From: Clarkia xantiana subsp. parviflora
Lineage: Eukaryota; Streptophyta; Magnoliopsida; Myrtales; Onagraceae
Assembly (NCBI GenBank): GCA_036873135.1
Contig: JAPTYO010000001.1
Location: 45,966,774-46,030,773, forward strand
Length of the DNA stretch: 64,000 bases
Direction of reading: 5' to 3'
The notes under the pieces were generated by a model. That model was given only the letters and a program-made list of their open reading frames with translations, was not told where the DNA came from and did not search any database. Within the stretch, counting starts at the first letter, position 1. Each line of letters starts with the position of its first letter. Shown here one piece after another: positions 1-10,899 of the stretch. The position numbers were made by a program, and so were the translations under genes.

Positions 1-734
1 ATGATTTACATTATTTGATATGAAAAGAAATTAATAAATTTTATATTTTATAGATAATAAATAATAATGCGACAAACCCCACTTTGGTCTATATGGATTA
101 AAACTTATATGTACGTACGATCAAAAAAATTAATTATATTTATGATTAGTATTTTGTTATCATGATATCATAAGATAAAATAGTTCAAAAGGTCTAATGA
201 ACTCGAAGAAATCTAAGGTACAATAAAATAATTGTTGCAAAAAAAATAAATACAATATGGCATAAAATTTAGTAGAAATGTATAAACCTCTTAACAGGGA
301 GAATTTGAAGACACCTAATAAAAATGGAAAAAATATACCTAAGAAACGAATAGGGGCCAAAAAACACATGAATATGGTATAAAGTACATAAATTAAAATA
401 AAGAAACATAATAGATTTGTAATATTATCAAGCAGAATAAATATTGTCATTAGCAATTTTATATTCTGAACTACAAACTATATTTGCAATAGATTAATAA
501 AAATAATATAGGAATTAAATCTTTAATTTAAAGGGCAAATGTAACAATCTGATTAATCTGATTAATAGTAAATAAATAATTCACAAAAGACTACATATAG
601 ATATTTAGGAAATCGACTTACATGTTAGTGTTAAAGAAATATGGAATATTATTTACTAAAAGAATAAAATAAAATAAAACATATAGGTGAAAAGATCTAT
701 TAGCAAGGAAAGGAAAGATATTTAAAATTTAAAA

Positions 735-738
<4 letters not shown>
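1..738. other. AT-rich intergenic DNA, no gene seen
   Basis: Very AT-rich sequence. A 98-codon open frame on the minus strand (160-456) is hydrophobic, Phe/Leu/Tyr-rich and has no recognisable domain, which is what random AT-rich DNA gives. I see no gene here. Confidence 0.6.

Positions 739-798
<60 letters not shown>
739..798. repeat. (TA)n microsatellite
   Basis: About 30 uninterrupted TA dinucleotides. Similar but shorter TA tracts occur near 7524-7567, 17145-17165 and 60147-60171. Confidence 0.95.
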
Positions 799-801
<3 letters not shown>

Positions 802-947
802 TGTGAATAAAAATAAAACAAAGTTAACGTACGTGTCATAATCCACTACTAAACATACCATACATATATGTGATTATTATTCGTAAGTGGAAGAATATTA
901 AATCTTAAACATGCATGTCATAACTATTCATATGTGATTATTGTATG

Positions 948-1145
948 TATATGGTAATTATTTATTGTGTAGTCTTAAATTTGAATGGTCTTCCTAAATT
1001 TTTTTCTTTCAAATTTCCTACGTGAATAATTTATTCTTAATTAGTATATATGGTAATTATTTATTGTGTAGTCTTAAATTTGAATGGTCTTCCTAAATTT
1101 TTTTCTTTCAAATTTCCTACGTGAATAATTTATTCTTAATTAGTA
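948..1145. repeat. Perfect 99-bp tandem duplication
   Basis: Copy 1 is 948-1046 and copy 2 is 1047-1145. I found no mismatch when comparing them by eye, which suggests a recent duplication or an assembly artefact. No coding potential is seen in the unit. Confidence 0.9.
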
Positions 1146-1493
1146 TTGAATTGTTTAATTTGCATTTTTAACCAAGAAACTCCTATATAGAAACTTTTTT
1201 TTTTTGTAAACGTCCTATATAGAAACCATTTTCTTTACTATATAGAAATCATTTTCTCCTTTAACTATTAATTTATTAATTATTCAATATCAAATATTAT
1301 AAAAAAAAATGTTAAATATTCCTTTCGTAGTATATATAATAGTCGAGAACATCTGTAAAGAAAATTTAGGAACTAATTTTATCTAAGGGGAAAGTAAATG
1401 TAGAAAAGTGATAGCTAGGTTTAATTGATAATCAAAGGTCACAAGCGGCAGTCAGCACTAAGACATAGACACTTGAGACTTGAGAGAGGAGTG

Positions 1494-1579
1494 ATGGAAG
1501 AGATAAGAGGGATCTGGAGGGTTTCAGAGCTCCGTCAGCTCTCTTCCGGCCGCGTTGTCGACTCTTTTCTGACCGCAAG
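1494..1579 (+). other. Orphan first-exon-like coding fragment
   Basis: An ATG at 1494 opens 28 codons plus two bases and ends at a good donor (GCAAG followed by gtgacc). The encoded peptide begins MEEIRGIWRVSELRQLSSGR. The region is GC-richer than its surroundings and follows a plausible leader. No matching later exon was found with confidence. Open stretches near 1861-1960 (with MMRFQQSVLK) and 2170-2220 (with EEKKSLLSVTELQ) could be later exons of the same broken or captured gene. I do not recognise the family. It may be a truncated gene, a transposon-captured exon or chance. Confidence 0.3.
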
Positions 1580-2368
1580 GTGACCTCCACACTGGCATTA
1601 GAGAGAGACCGGCCTTAACCAAGGCGTATTGTTCATCTTCGTTTGCGTACGTACCTTGTAGATCTGAGTGCGAACCCTTTGGGTTCGAATCCCAACTTGA
1701 CTATGTATTTTCTTCTTTAAAACCTGTAGTGGACGTAGAGACACATGTGGATACAGAAGATCTGAGTGGAGACGGCAGTGAAAGCTGGAGATCTCGGTTT
1801 GAACCAGGAGATCTGGATTCGAAAACTCATATTGGGATGTTTGAATTTTTCATGCTTGCATGAATCCGCTGACGATTTCTTCCATTATGATGAGGTTCCA
1901 ACAATCGGTATTGAAGGTATCGAGCCCTGACTCCATGATCAATAGAAGGTTAGCAAGATTTTTAGACTAATTGATTGGATATGATTTAATTACAGTAATT
2001 TTAATTGAATAAAATCCTAGTCCTACTGATTATCATTTTTCTTGATGGTTCATGCTTCCTTTTATAGGTCTTCATAACTTAATAACAAAATAGATTATTT
2101 GAAAGAGACGAAGCAGCATCCATCAGTTATAGAATTAATTAATTGAATTGAATGAAATTGATTATTTGGAAGAGAAGAAGTCTCTACTTTCGGTTACGGA
2201 GTTGCAAACGTCCGTGTTAAGTTTGCTTTGTAATTAATGTAATTAATATTTGTTTGTTGAGTTATGTTTTAATGTTTATTTGGAGCAACCTGATTGGATG
2301 TAGATGTTGATGTGTCAGCCTCATATTGCTCTAACATCAGTATTAGTATAAGAGAGATTAGACAAATA

Positions 2369-2523
2369 TTGTATATATAGATAGATAAATAATAAAGGTA
2401 TAATAATAAGAGAGTTGATGTTGTAACCGAAATTAGTATTGATAAAAATTGAGGTGTCACCTTTTAATTGGCTAGTTCTGATGATGTGTCAGACTAAGAA
2501 TAGCACATATCCAGAATTAGTAT
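2369..2523. repeat. 156-bp dispersed repeat, copy 1
   Basis: First of three almost identical copies (others at 2555-2710 and 4746-4901). On the minus strand the unit begins TATACTAATTCTGGATATGT, like the 5' end of a plant Helitron. Copies 2 and 3 flank the Helitron-like element at about 2714-4740. Confidence 0.85.
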
Positions 2524-2554
2524 AGATATATAGATAGATATATAGATATAGATC

Positions 2555-2710
2555 TTGTATATATAGATAGATAAATAATAAAGGTATAATAATAAGAGAG
2601 TTGATGTTGTAACAGAAATTAGTATTGATAAAAATTGAGGTGTCACCTTTTAATTGGCTAGTTCTGATGATGTGTCAGACTAAGAATAGCACATATCCAG
2701 AATTAGTATA
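2555..2710. repeat. 156-bp dispersed repeat, copy 2
   Basis: Nearly identical to 2369-2523. It ends three bases before the CTAG terminus of the Helitron-like element, so it directly adjoins the proposed Helitron 3' end. Confidence 0.85.
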
Positions 2711-2713
2711 ATA

Positions 2714-4740
2714 CTAGGAGCTGTACCCGCGCCCTGCGCGGGCATTTTGCTATATATTTATGTTGAATAATAATATATTATTTATAAAGTTATAATGAAT
2801 ACTTTATTGTTTATATATATGATGTTGACAATTATTTTAATCTATCCTACCAATACAATAACATTGGAAAATTGCAGTTGATACTATTATGATACCAAAA
2901 AAATATAACAACTATGGTAATGATAAGTTGGTAAATAGTTATTATTGTATATATATAACATACAAATTACCAACCTTTTTTTTGGGCAAAAAAAAAATAC
3001 CAACCTTAATTTTGTAACTTATATTTATAACTAACATTGATTGGATGAATTAATAAAATTTAATATGAGTTATAACAAAAGCTTATGAGTTTAAATTTTA
3101 GAGAGAACTTTAACTTAAACCTCTTCAACACATAAACTAAACAATTACTTTATGTTAGATTTTTTTTTTTCCTGAAGCATGTACTTATTATATACTTTAA
3201 ATAATTAAATTTATTTTATGATAAATTATTCATTTTGTTGAATAAACATAGATGTGGACATATTTATTCAATAAAAAATAAAATCTTCATTTGTAATCAA
3301 ATTAGTTAAGTTTAGGGTATAGGAATTTAACTTTTTTCACAACAAACGTGTACCCAAATAAGATAATTCTTTTTTTTATTTTTTTGGCCAACCCCCAAAT
3401 AAGATACTTCACAACAAAATGAAATGGTTCGCAAAAAAAAAAAAATGAATGGTAATTAGTGGGCCGACCTTACAACATAAGCATATAGCCCAATTAGTCT
3501 AACAATAGCACAATTAATTTATTTTATTGAAAATAATAAACAATGAAATGAAAATATATAGCAGAACCATATTAATAGTGTAAAACATAATATCTGTGTA
3601 ATACTAATTTAGAAGGATGAGCGTGAGCCGCAAAGTAGGAGCCTCATATTCTGAAGTCCACCTAGCCCTTTCCTCCGTTGCATTGCCATTTGCCACTGCG
3701 CTTCTCCCACACAATCCCCTCTCCAGTTATTTCCATCTATCGCAATGCTCCCAACCTTGACCTCCACGTGACCTCGTCGCAAACGCCTATACCGACTCAA
3801 CCCATCGGCCGGTCGATAAACCCTAAACCCTAGATCTGGCAGATATGAGCATGGCGAGCTATATCAAAGGATAAGTCATCCTCTCGACGACGGATAGTGC
3901 ATGGAGAGAAAGATCGATTGAGGTGGAGCAATAATCAAGGTCGGATGTGAACCATATCTGGTTGTGGTGAACCAGATCTACCATCAGATCTGGGGATAAA
4001 TCATCTTCTTGTCAACAGAGAGTGGATCGAGAGAGAGATTGCAGAAGGTAGAACAGGTCGTGGATGGAGAAGTTCCAGTAGATTCGAGATGTGAGATATC
4101 TTGGAGACAGTCCAGCCTCATGCGGTGGTATTTGGCCTCATGATTCAGGCAATTTCTTATTTCCCCAGCCGCTTCTAAGTGCAACAGCGATCAGAATTCA
4201 CAAATCTCTGTCTTACCCCACGCAGAGAGGTAGTGTGACTGTGGATGGAGATAATCTGCTGCTGACGCTTAATTTTTGCTGCACAGATTATATATATATA
4301 TAGGTTCAAACTGAAAGATTATCTCTTGATGTAATTGGTTAACTAATTATGGGTAGACGAAGGGATGCATAAGTTCATTGATTATGGTCTAATAATTGCT
4401 ACCTTCATTGAATTCGGAACGTTACAGATTTTAAGAATTAAGATTTTAAACGTTGAGGTTAGCCCTAGAGAAACCGGCGTCGTTTTACGTGTGATGACGT
4501 GTCAGCTCAGCATTGTTCTTCAATCACGCTTAGAAGGAGATTGCTTAACGATTGGAGGCGAAGGAGTAGACAGCATGAACATAATGTTAATATGGGCATG
4601 ATGGGCAAATCATATGGGCCTCCAAACATTTGACTGAATTTTGGACAGGTGTCACATCTAGAATTAAGATTTTGGACAGGTGGCAGGCAATTAAGGGGTT
4701 AACTGCAGGGTTAGTATATTATTTAGATATAGATAGATAG
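2714..4740 (-). mobile_element. Non-autonomous Helitron-like element
   Basis: Read on the minus strand, the left boundary looks like a Helitron 3' end. It has a 7-bp perfect GC stem (CCCGCGC / GCGCGGG, 3-base loop, 2726-2742), then eight bases, then CTAG followed by T. At the other side, around 4715-4740, the minus strand reads TCTATATCTAAATAATATAC, the usual TC-start, AT-rich Helitron 5' style. There are no terminal inverted repeats or target duplications, as expected for Helitrons. The interior (3600-4600) is GC-richer and includes a telo-box-like AAACCCTAAACCCTAG near 3823, suggesting captured gene 5' sequence. No Rep/helicase gene is present. The exact 5' base is uncertain because it lies in a TAGA-rich run. 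Confidence 0.55.
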
Positions 4741-4745
4741 ATAGA

Positions 4746-4901
4746 TTGTATATATAGATAGATAAATAATAAAGGTATAATAATAAGAGAGTTGATGTTG
4801 TAACGGAAATTAGTATTGATAAAAATTGAGGTGTCACCTTTTAATTGGCTAGTTCTGATGATGTGTCAGACTAAGAATAGCACATATCCAGAATTAGTAT
4901 A
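4746..4901. repeat. 156-bp dispersed repeat, copy 3
   Basis: Third copy of the unit at 2369 and 2555, on the far side of the Helitron-like element, followed by a run of TAGATA units to about 4940. Confidence 0.85.
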
Positions 4902-5199
4902 ATAATATAGATAGATATAGATATAGATATAGATATAGATTATTAATTAAGAAATATAATTCCTTTCTTGTTAACAAGTATAATATATTATAACTATATA
5001 ATGTTGTTTACAATATGAATAATTTAAAATACTTTTGATGTGTTGCCTTCACAAATGGTCGAATCATTCTTATGTGTACGTTAAATGTGTTATTTGTATA
5101 TTTCTTACTTATTCCTGGATATGTGTTAAGCGCTGAATAGCAAGTTAGACTATAGAGTCGTCAAAAACTAAACTCATATAGAAATTAGTCAAGGCTTAT

Positions 5200-6745
5200 T
5201 AATTTTTTTTATTTTTTATTTTTATATATGAAAGGAGCTATTTTATAAAAACATAGACACAAAAAGGTACAAGAAACTAGTCCACGTAACGAGACCTAAG
5301 AACAGAACCTAGAGAAACTGTGGAATGAGATGAAACAACCATAACCCAAACAAACCTAGAGACTCTGATCTTCTAGCAATATCATGAGCCGATTTACAAA
5401 TAAGTCTTAAAACTTTACAAACTGAAAATACAGACAAATTACTAGAAAGAGAACTAATATCTGAAATAATCTCAAACATGATTGCAGAAGCAGATGCTAG
5501 AACTTTCATAGCTTGGACCATAAGTTGTGAATTAGTGAGAAGAACATAAGGGTTGTTTCCCACCTCATTAGCCAACAAAAGACCAGCCCTATATGCAATA
5601 CCTTCAGCCAAAAGATGATCAATATCTGCAAAATTAACAACAGGAACAACAACTAACATCCATAACTATTTAAAAGAACTGCAGCACCCACAAGCAAACT
5701 AGACTCCTTAAAACACAGCCCCATCTGTAATGATTCTCCACGTATTAGATTCAGGGTTATCATTGTGTGTTGCTACAGCTGTGGAGGATGAGCCCCCCCG
5801 GAGCCTGTCCCTGATGTAAACATAGCACAACTAGTGATGGAAACGGGGCGGGTTTTCACAATCTCGAACCCGGCCCGTGGGTCGGCCTGGCAGACCCGGA
5901 CCCGGACAGAGGTACCTCCCGGGGCGGGTCAGCTGGGGAAAAAAAATCCAGTGAGTCGACCCGCCCGCCGCGTGATTTTTTTTTTTTTTTCACTTCTCAA
6001 TATTACATATAAAATTTTATGGTCAAAATATTACATTACATATAAATTCAAACCACAAATCTAACACCAAATTTAAACACCAATAAAATACAAACAACAA
6101 ACATATCAAATTCATCACAAAATACAAATCCAACACCAAAGTCAAATTACCAAATTCTAATAATCTAAGTTTACATCTATTTATAATTTTGTCCTTGTTA
6201 TTTTATATAAGTACTATATTAACCATAAATATTACATATAATTAACATATAATATATATAGGAATTTCGGCGCGGGTCTACAGGGCCCCGCGCCCCTAGC
6301 TCCGGACACGCCCCGAGTCCGCCCCGCTACGAACCCGACCCGTGACCCGCGGGTCGGCGGATTATCAAGTCAAAACCGAGTCGGGGCCCCGAAACCCGTT
6401 GCCATCCCTAAGCACAACCATCGATATTATCAAAGATTGAATTTATATGTCTCATAATTTATAAAACATTTAGTTGTTGATATCTAAACAGCAAAGCATT
6501 CCTAGAAATCCAAATCACTCACATAACGAAACATTTCTGACACATTCTCTTGACAACATCTTCCATAATTGATGCAGACTCAGAATTCAAATTAAGTCAT
6601 TCCAGTACTGAGTTGACAATTAGTAGCTGAGGTATTATTCCCAAAAAGACTTGCAAATCAAATTCTTCATGCAAAATGACAACTCCACATTAAATGGGTT
6701 TCATTAGTATGAGCACAAAATGCACGAATGATCAATTAAGGTAAT
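5200..6745 (-). mobile_element. Antisense LINE relic (zf-RVT and RNase H), split by a MITE
   Basis: On the minus strand the right part (about 6420-6745) reads a decayed reverse-transcriptase zinc-ribbon segment, including CIFCAHTNETHLMWSCHFA. The left part (5305-5800) reads an RNase H domain in which WRIITDGAVF holds the first catalytic Asp region. A 116-codon open frame at 5309-5659 follows, with the AEGIAYRAGLLLANE and SAHDIARRSES segments typical of plant LINE RNase H domains. A T-rich tract at about 5197-5225 would be the poly-A tail. Stop codons and frame breaks make it non-functional. An hAT-like MITE (5832-6410) interrupts it. Confidence 0.7.
5832..6410. mobile_element. hAT-type MITE with 8-bp target duplication
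   Basis: This 579-bp element is bounded by the 8-bp direct repeat AGCACAAC at 5824-5831 and 6411-6418. Its ends form imperfect inverted repeats (TAGTGATGGAAACGGGG on the left, TAGGGATGGCAACGGGT read inward from the right). The GC-rich sub-ends are rich in GACCCG/CGGGTC words and the middle is AT-rich. There is no transposase. TIR style and 8-bp duplication fit hAT. It sits inside the LINE relic, so it is the younger insertion. Confidence 0.85.
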
Positions 6746-7517
6746 ACGTCTTTGGAGGTTATGCCCAATGGCTAAACCTCAACGCTTATTACTCAATTAC
6801 CGTTTAACACTATATTTGAAAAATCCATAGGTGAAAAAGCTATTTACACTGAAACAATTATAAAGTTTTCAAATATTCTCACTCCTCATTCTTGTAGGAT
6901 TCACCGATTGTGGAAATAAAAAACTATAAATAGGGCCGACGATTGTGAGGGTATGATGAGGGTACTAATATTATAATCAAAACATTTTTTTTTTTCAGTC
7001 ATACCATTAGCATAACTATAATTACCGCGGTTATGGTTCTCCGTACCATAACCATTGTTTTTCCCCACGATCAAACCATTTAACCATAACCATTGAAACC
7101 AATAAACACTATTGTTTTATAAGAGAAATTCAAATTAAACCAACATCCAATGTTTCATACACGAAATCCAAATTAAACATAGTTTTATTATTTCACTTAA
7201 TTAAACAACACTTCTCCAATCGCCTAATATCACTTGCGATCCTTAGTAGGGAGGCGAGACATCGAGACTTGTCGGAGCAGAAACTAATGCATGATCCGTT
7301 ATATGTTGACATAGTGTTAATGCAGTGCAACTAATTGCAAATGAAATGAACTGAGACTATGAGTTTTACAATATTAGGTTTTCAGATTGTAATAGAATGA
7401 ATGGACCAGATATTTAGGATGAAAAATCAATGGTCAAGATTGAATGAATGATTTAGACCGAATGAATGGTGGGAACTGAGATTAAGAATTATAAGATTGA
7501 ATTAATATTTATAGTAT

Positions 7518-7523
<6 letters not shown>

Positions 7524-7567
<44 letters not shown>
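7524..7567. repeat. (AT)n microsatellite
   Basis: About 22 AT units in an AT-rich stretch. The flanks contain inverted words such as CCGCGGTTATGG (near 7025) and GGTTATAACCGCG (near 7590), possibly remnants of a further MITE. Confidence 0.85.
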
Positions 7568-7571
<4 letters not shown>

Positions 7572-7857
7572 TTATAGATATACATATATAGTGGTGATGG
7601 TTATAACCGCGAATATAGACTTAATATCGTAATCGTTATGGTTACAAAACTCATCATCATAACTGCATCACACCATAATTGTGCGATTAACCATTGCAGT
7701 AAGTGATGCGAAAAAATATAATTATTTAATTTTCACCGCACTATTAATTATTGGACCTAATGGAACCACCTTACTTAAAAGACCATTAATTAAATTTATG
7801 GGCCGAGCCAGACAAATATATGAGTATCAGATATTGTTGAATAAGTAGTATCTCATC

Positions 7858-9188
7858 TAGGGCTGGGCATGGTTCGGTTCTGGGCCGAACCGGTTCAGAA
7901 CAGAACCGGAACCAGATTTTAGGTTCAGTTGGTTTTCTGTACCACGTAAGAACCGAACCAGATTTTAGGTAATATAACCGAACCATAGCAAAACCGGTTC
8001 TGAACCGGTTCGAACCGGTTTTGAACCTTTTTTTTTCATTTTTTTTTACTAAAATTTAAAATACACACCCAAGTTGATAATCCATAAACAATCCAAAAAT
8101 TTGCAAAATACAAATTATAAAGACAATTGATCGCTTCAGAGGAGAGAGTATCAAAGTCTAAATTAGAAACAATCTAAAATTATAAAAAAGTCAAATATTT
8201 AAAATATAAATATCGAGACTTTAAGCGACGTCAAGAGGCGTAGCTCAAACTTCAAAAGTGCAGAAAATCTCTGGTTGAAAATTTGTATATTAATCTATCA
8301 TCTCAGTTAAAATATAGAACTATTTATGAGTTAAGTTTCGAGTTCAAAACTGAACTCAATTGATTGTAGAACTGATATGGACTAACATAATATATAATAA
8401 CTATATATAAGAAAATAAACCTGCTACGACCACTTATATATCCAATATGAACCAAACTCAAATAGTGAAGGATCTACCTTATGGGTGTAAACAAATCAAG
8501 CTACTCGTGAGCTTCTCGAGATCGGCTTGGTCAATATTCAAATTCGACTCACTCGAGTCAATCTTTTTCTGATATCGAGTCGAGTTCGAGTTCACTTGTA
8601 CTCGACTCGAGAGGCTCGCGAGCCTAATCAAGTTTTTTTTTTTTTTTTGCCTATTCGAGCCGAGTTCGAGTTTGAGTTTTTCGAGTTTTACGTAATAATA
8701 TTATATATGTATATATTGAGTCGAGGAAGAGTTCGAGCTCGAGCCTAGTCGAGTTCGACCTCGAGCTAAGGTGCACCATTTATAATTTAATTGAATTTTT
8801 TAACCTTATCGAGCCGAGTCGAGCCGAACTCGATCATGTCAAGTATGGCACCGAGTCGAGCTCGAGCTTGAAAAATTAAGGCTCGGTCGAGTTCGAGCTC
8901 GAGTAAACTGAGTCGAGTCGAGCTTGCCGGATACTCGGCTTGTTTATAGCCCTTTATTCTACAAAAAAAAAAAAAGATGCAAGAGTGTATTACTATCTAA
9001 CAATTTAGGCTTTAGGTAACAAAAGTGGTTCGGAAGAACCGGTTCAAAACCGGTTCGGAACCTGTTTTGAACTAGTCAAAAACCGCTCCATATATTCATT
9101 ATCAAAACCGAACCATTTAAGAACCGGTTCAGTAAGAACCGGTTCGTATTGGTTCGGTTTCGGTTTGGTTCCGGTTCGGTTTGCCCTA
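7858..9188. mobile_element. MITE-like element with GGTTCGGTTC-rich inverted ends
   Basis: The left end reads TAGGGCTGGGCATGGTTCGG and the right end, read inward, TAGGGCAAACCGAACCGG. Both subterminal regions are filled with alternating AACCGG and GGTTCG words that can pair. No transposase frame is seen. Flanks share ATAAGTAGTATCT / ATAAGTAATATCT, so the exact target duplication is unclear. A second element (8483-8952) is nested within. Confidence 0.6.
8483..8952. mobile_element. Nested MITE with CGAGTCGAG-rich ends
   Basis: The left end reads GGGTGTAAACAAATCAAGCT and the right end, read inward, GGGCTATAAACAAGCCGAGT. The inner parts are dense in GAGTCGAG/CTCGACTC words that make the two arms complementary. 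It lies within the larger element at 7858-9188 and is non-coding. Confidence 0.6.
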
Positions 9189-10019
9189 ATAGATAAGTAA
9201 TATCTGTTATGTTCATAGCCTCACCTAGTGTCTCCACATAATAAGGTTTTCAGTCAAATTTTTCCACACTATTCTAATAGTGCGAATACCATCCCTAGAG
9301 AGAAGAGCTGAAATCCTTCATAAATTCCAGGAAGACGGTAGCAACTAGCAGTGTGACCAGCCGACGACTTAATAACCGTATGAGTGTTTCTGATTGCTTC
9401 TGCATATTCAATTTGGTCAGGTAATTTAATAATCTTTAGTTATTTAGTTTTACTATTAATTCCAAACAAAGTTTTAGAGAAAACGCGAGATAATATAGAA
9501 AACTTAATAAGTTTCAGTCGGAGTCTCAATTATTTTTAGAGCATCGACAATAGTATTACTTAAATGTGAATTTAATATATATATATAAAGTAAATAAAAA
9601 CGTGCTATTATGATTTTACATAACATTTCTTAAAAGTAAGATCAATCTATTTTTACATAATGTATTCTTTAAATTTAAGTAAAACATGTTGTTACTTCAT
9701 TACAAAAAATGAAATTTAATTCCAAATTAATTCATTTCATAATTAATGCTAATAACTTATTAGTAGTCGTTGGATACTTTAATAATAAAATATAGTTAAT
9801 GAAACTATTGGAAATCAAATATTGTTTATGTATGTAGTAATTTTAAGTATTACTTAAAATTTACATAAATATCATATGTGACAACTTTAAAAAATACAAA
9901 TATGTAAAACCATTGTGGATGCTATTAGGTACCTCATCTAATTGAATGTATCCATAACTCGATTCACTTTGTTAGAGAGCTCGCCCTGGTCCGAATCCCC
10001 TAGTATGGGAGACCACATT

Positions 10020-10469
10020 TGTAATACCTCATAAGTTTGTACCACATCGATTAGAATAAGAAGATTTGAAACTTTAATAAGCAAGAGTTGTACTACTCAA
10101 GTCCAACATGAATTTCTCATTTTCTAAGCCCAAGTGAGAACAACGGGCTTAGTTAGGCTGGGTTGGGCTTAGTGGGGACAGTCGCTCGAGCTTAGGGGGC
10201 GTGACATAATGGTATCAGAGCCGAACCGGGACCGTGATCGGGCTCGCGAACCAATATATATTGACCCCCGGAGTTCCGATCACCTACCGGGGGCAAACGA
10301 TTCTGGTATGGGCCGCGACGAGGACGTCGCGAGCATTAAGGGGTAGATTGTAATACCCCATAATTCCAATAGGAATTCCTCCTTTTCTAGGCTCAAGTGA
10401 GGACAACGGGCTTAATTAGGCTGGGTTGGGCTTAGTGGGGACAGTCGCTCGGGCTTAGGGGGCGTGACA
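10020..10469 (+). mobile_element. Complete TRIM (miniature LTR retroelement)
   Basis: This 450-bp element has all non-coding LTR-retroelement signals. There is a 5-bp target duplication ACATT (10015-10019 and 10470-10474). The 5' LTR (10020-10206) and 3' LTR (10349-10469) both start TGTAATACC and end GGGGGCGTGACA. A primer-binding site TGGTATCAGAGC (10210-10221) matches the initiator-Met tRNA 3' end, and a purine tract AAGGGGTAGA precedes the 3' LTR. The 3' LTR lacks about 66 bp present in the 5' LTR. It has no coding capacity. Related copies lie at 33966-34130 and 36385-36905. Confidence 0.9.
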
Positions 10470-10899
10470 ACATTTAACACGAGTTTGAGTGGCTCAGCCA
10501 ATTCAGCTATGAACGATTTAGAGATTTGATCGGTCATAGTGAGCCATAGGGCTCGACCTGCTCCAGACTCATCCCAAATATGATCTTATATACGGTCTTC
10601 TATGCCAGGTGATCAAGTTTGATACTTGTTCAGATAAGTGCGAATCTTCTAACTAGATTAATCGAAATCATAACTCATAAATCATTTCTAAAAAATAATG
10701 TACTAAATAATAATAATAATAAATAATTAAGACTATAAAAAGGTATAATCTTTTTAAGAGACTCAAAATGTATTTTTTCCTATTTCAAACCTTTCATAGC
10801 ATTCACCTTAGTGATAGAAATAGAGAAAGAAAATACAAAGATAGTACGAAACCTTACATGTTTCCATGGCCAAACTCGCAAACAAGAATGGGCCAACAC

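Noticed and set aside
160..456. 98-codon minus-strand hydrophobic frame
   Set aside because: Phe/Leu/Tyr-rich composition is typical of random AT-rich DNA, and no domain or splice context was found.
1670..1705. tRNA-like GGGTTCGAATCCC
   Set aside because: Only a B-box-like word. No cloverleaf, acceptor stem or clear A box could be drawn, so no tRNA gene is called.
8527..8748. 73-codon open frame
   Set aside because: Produced by GAGTCGAG-type words of a nested MITE, not a gene.
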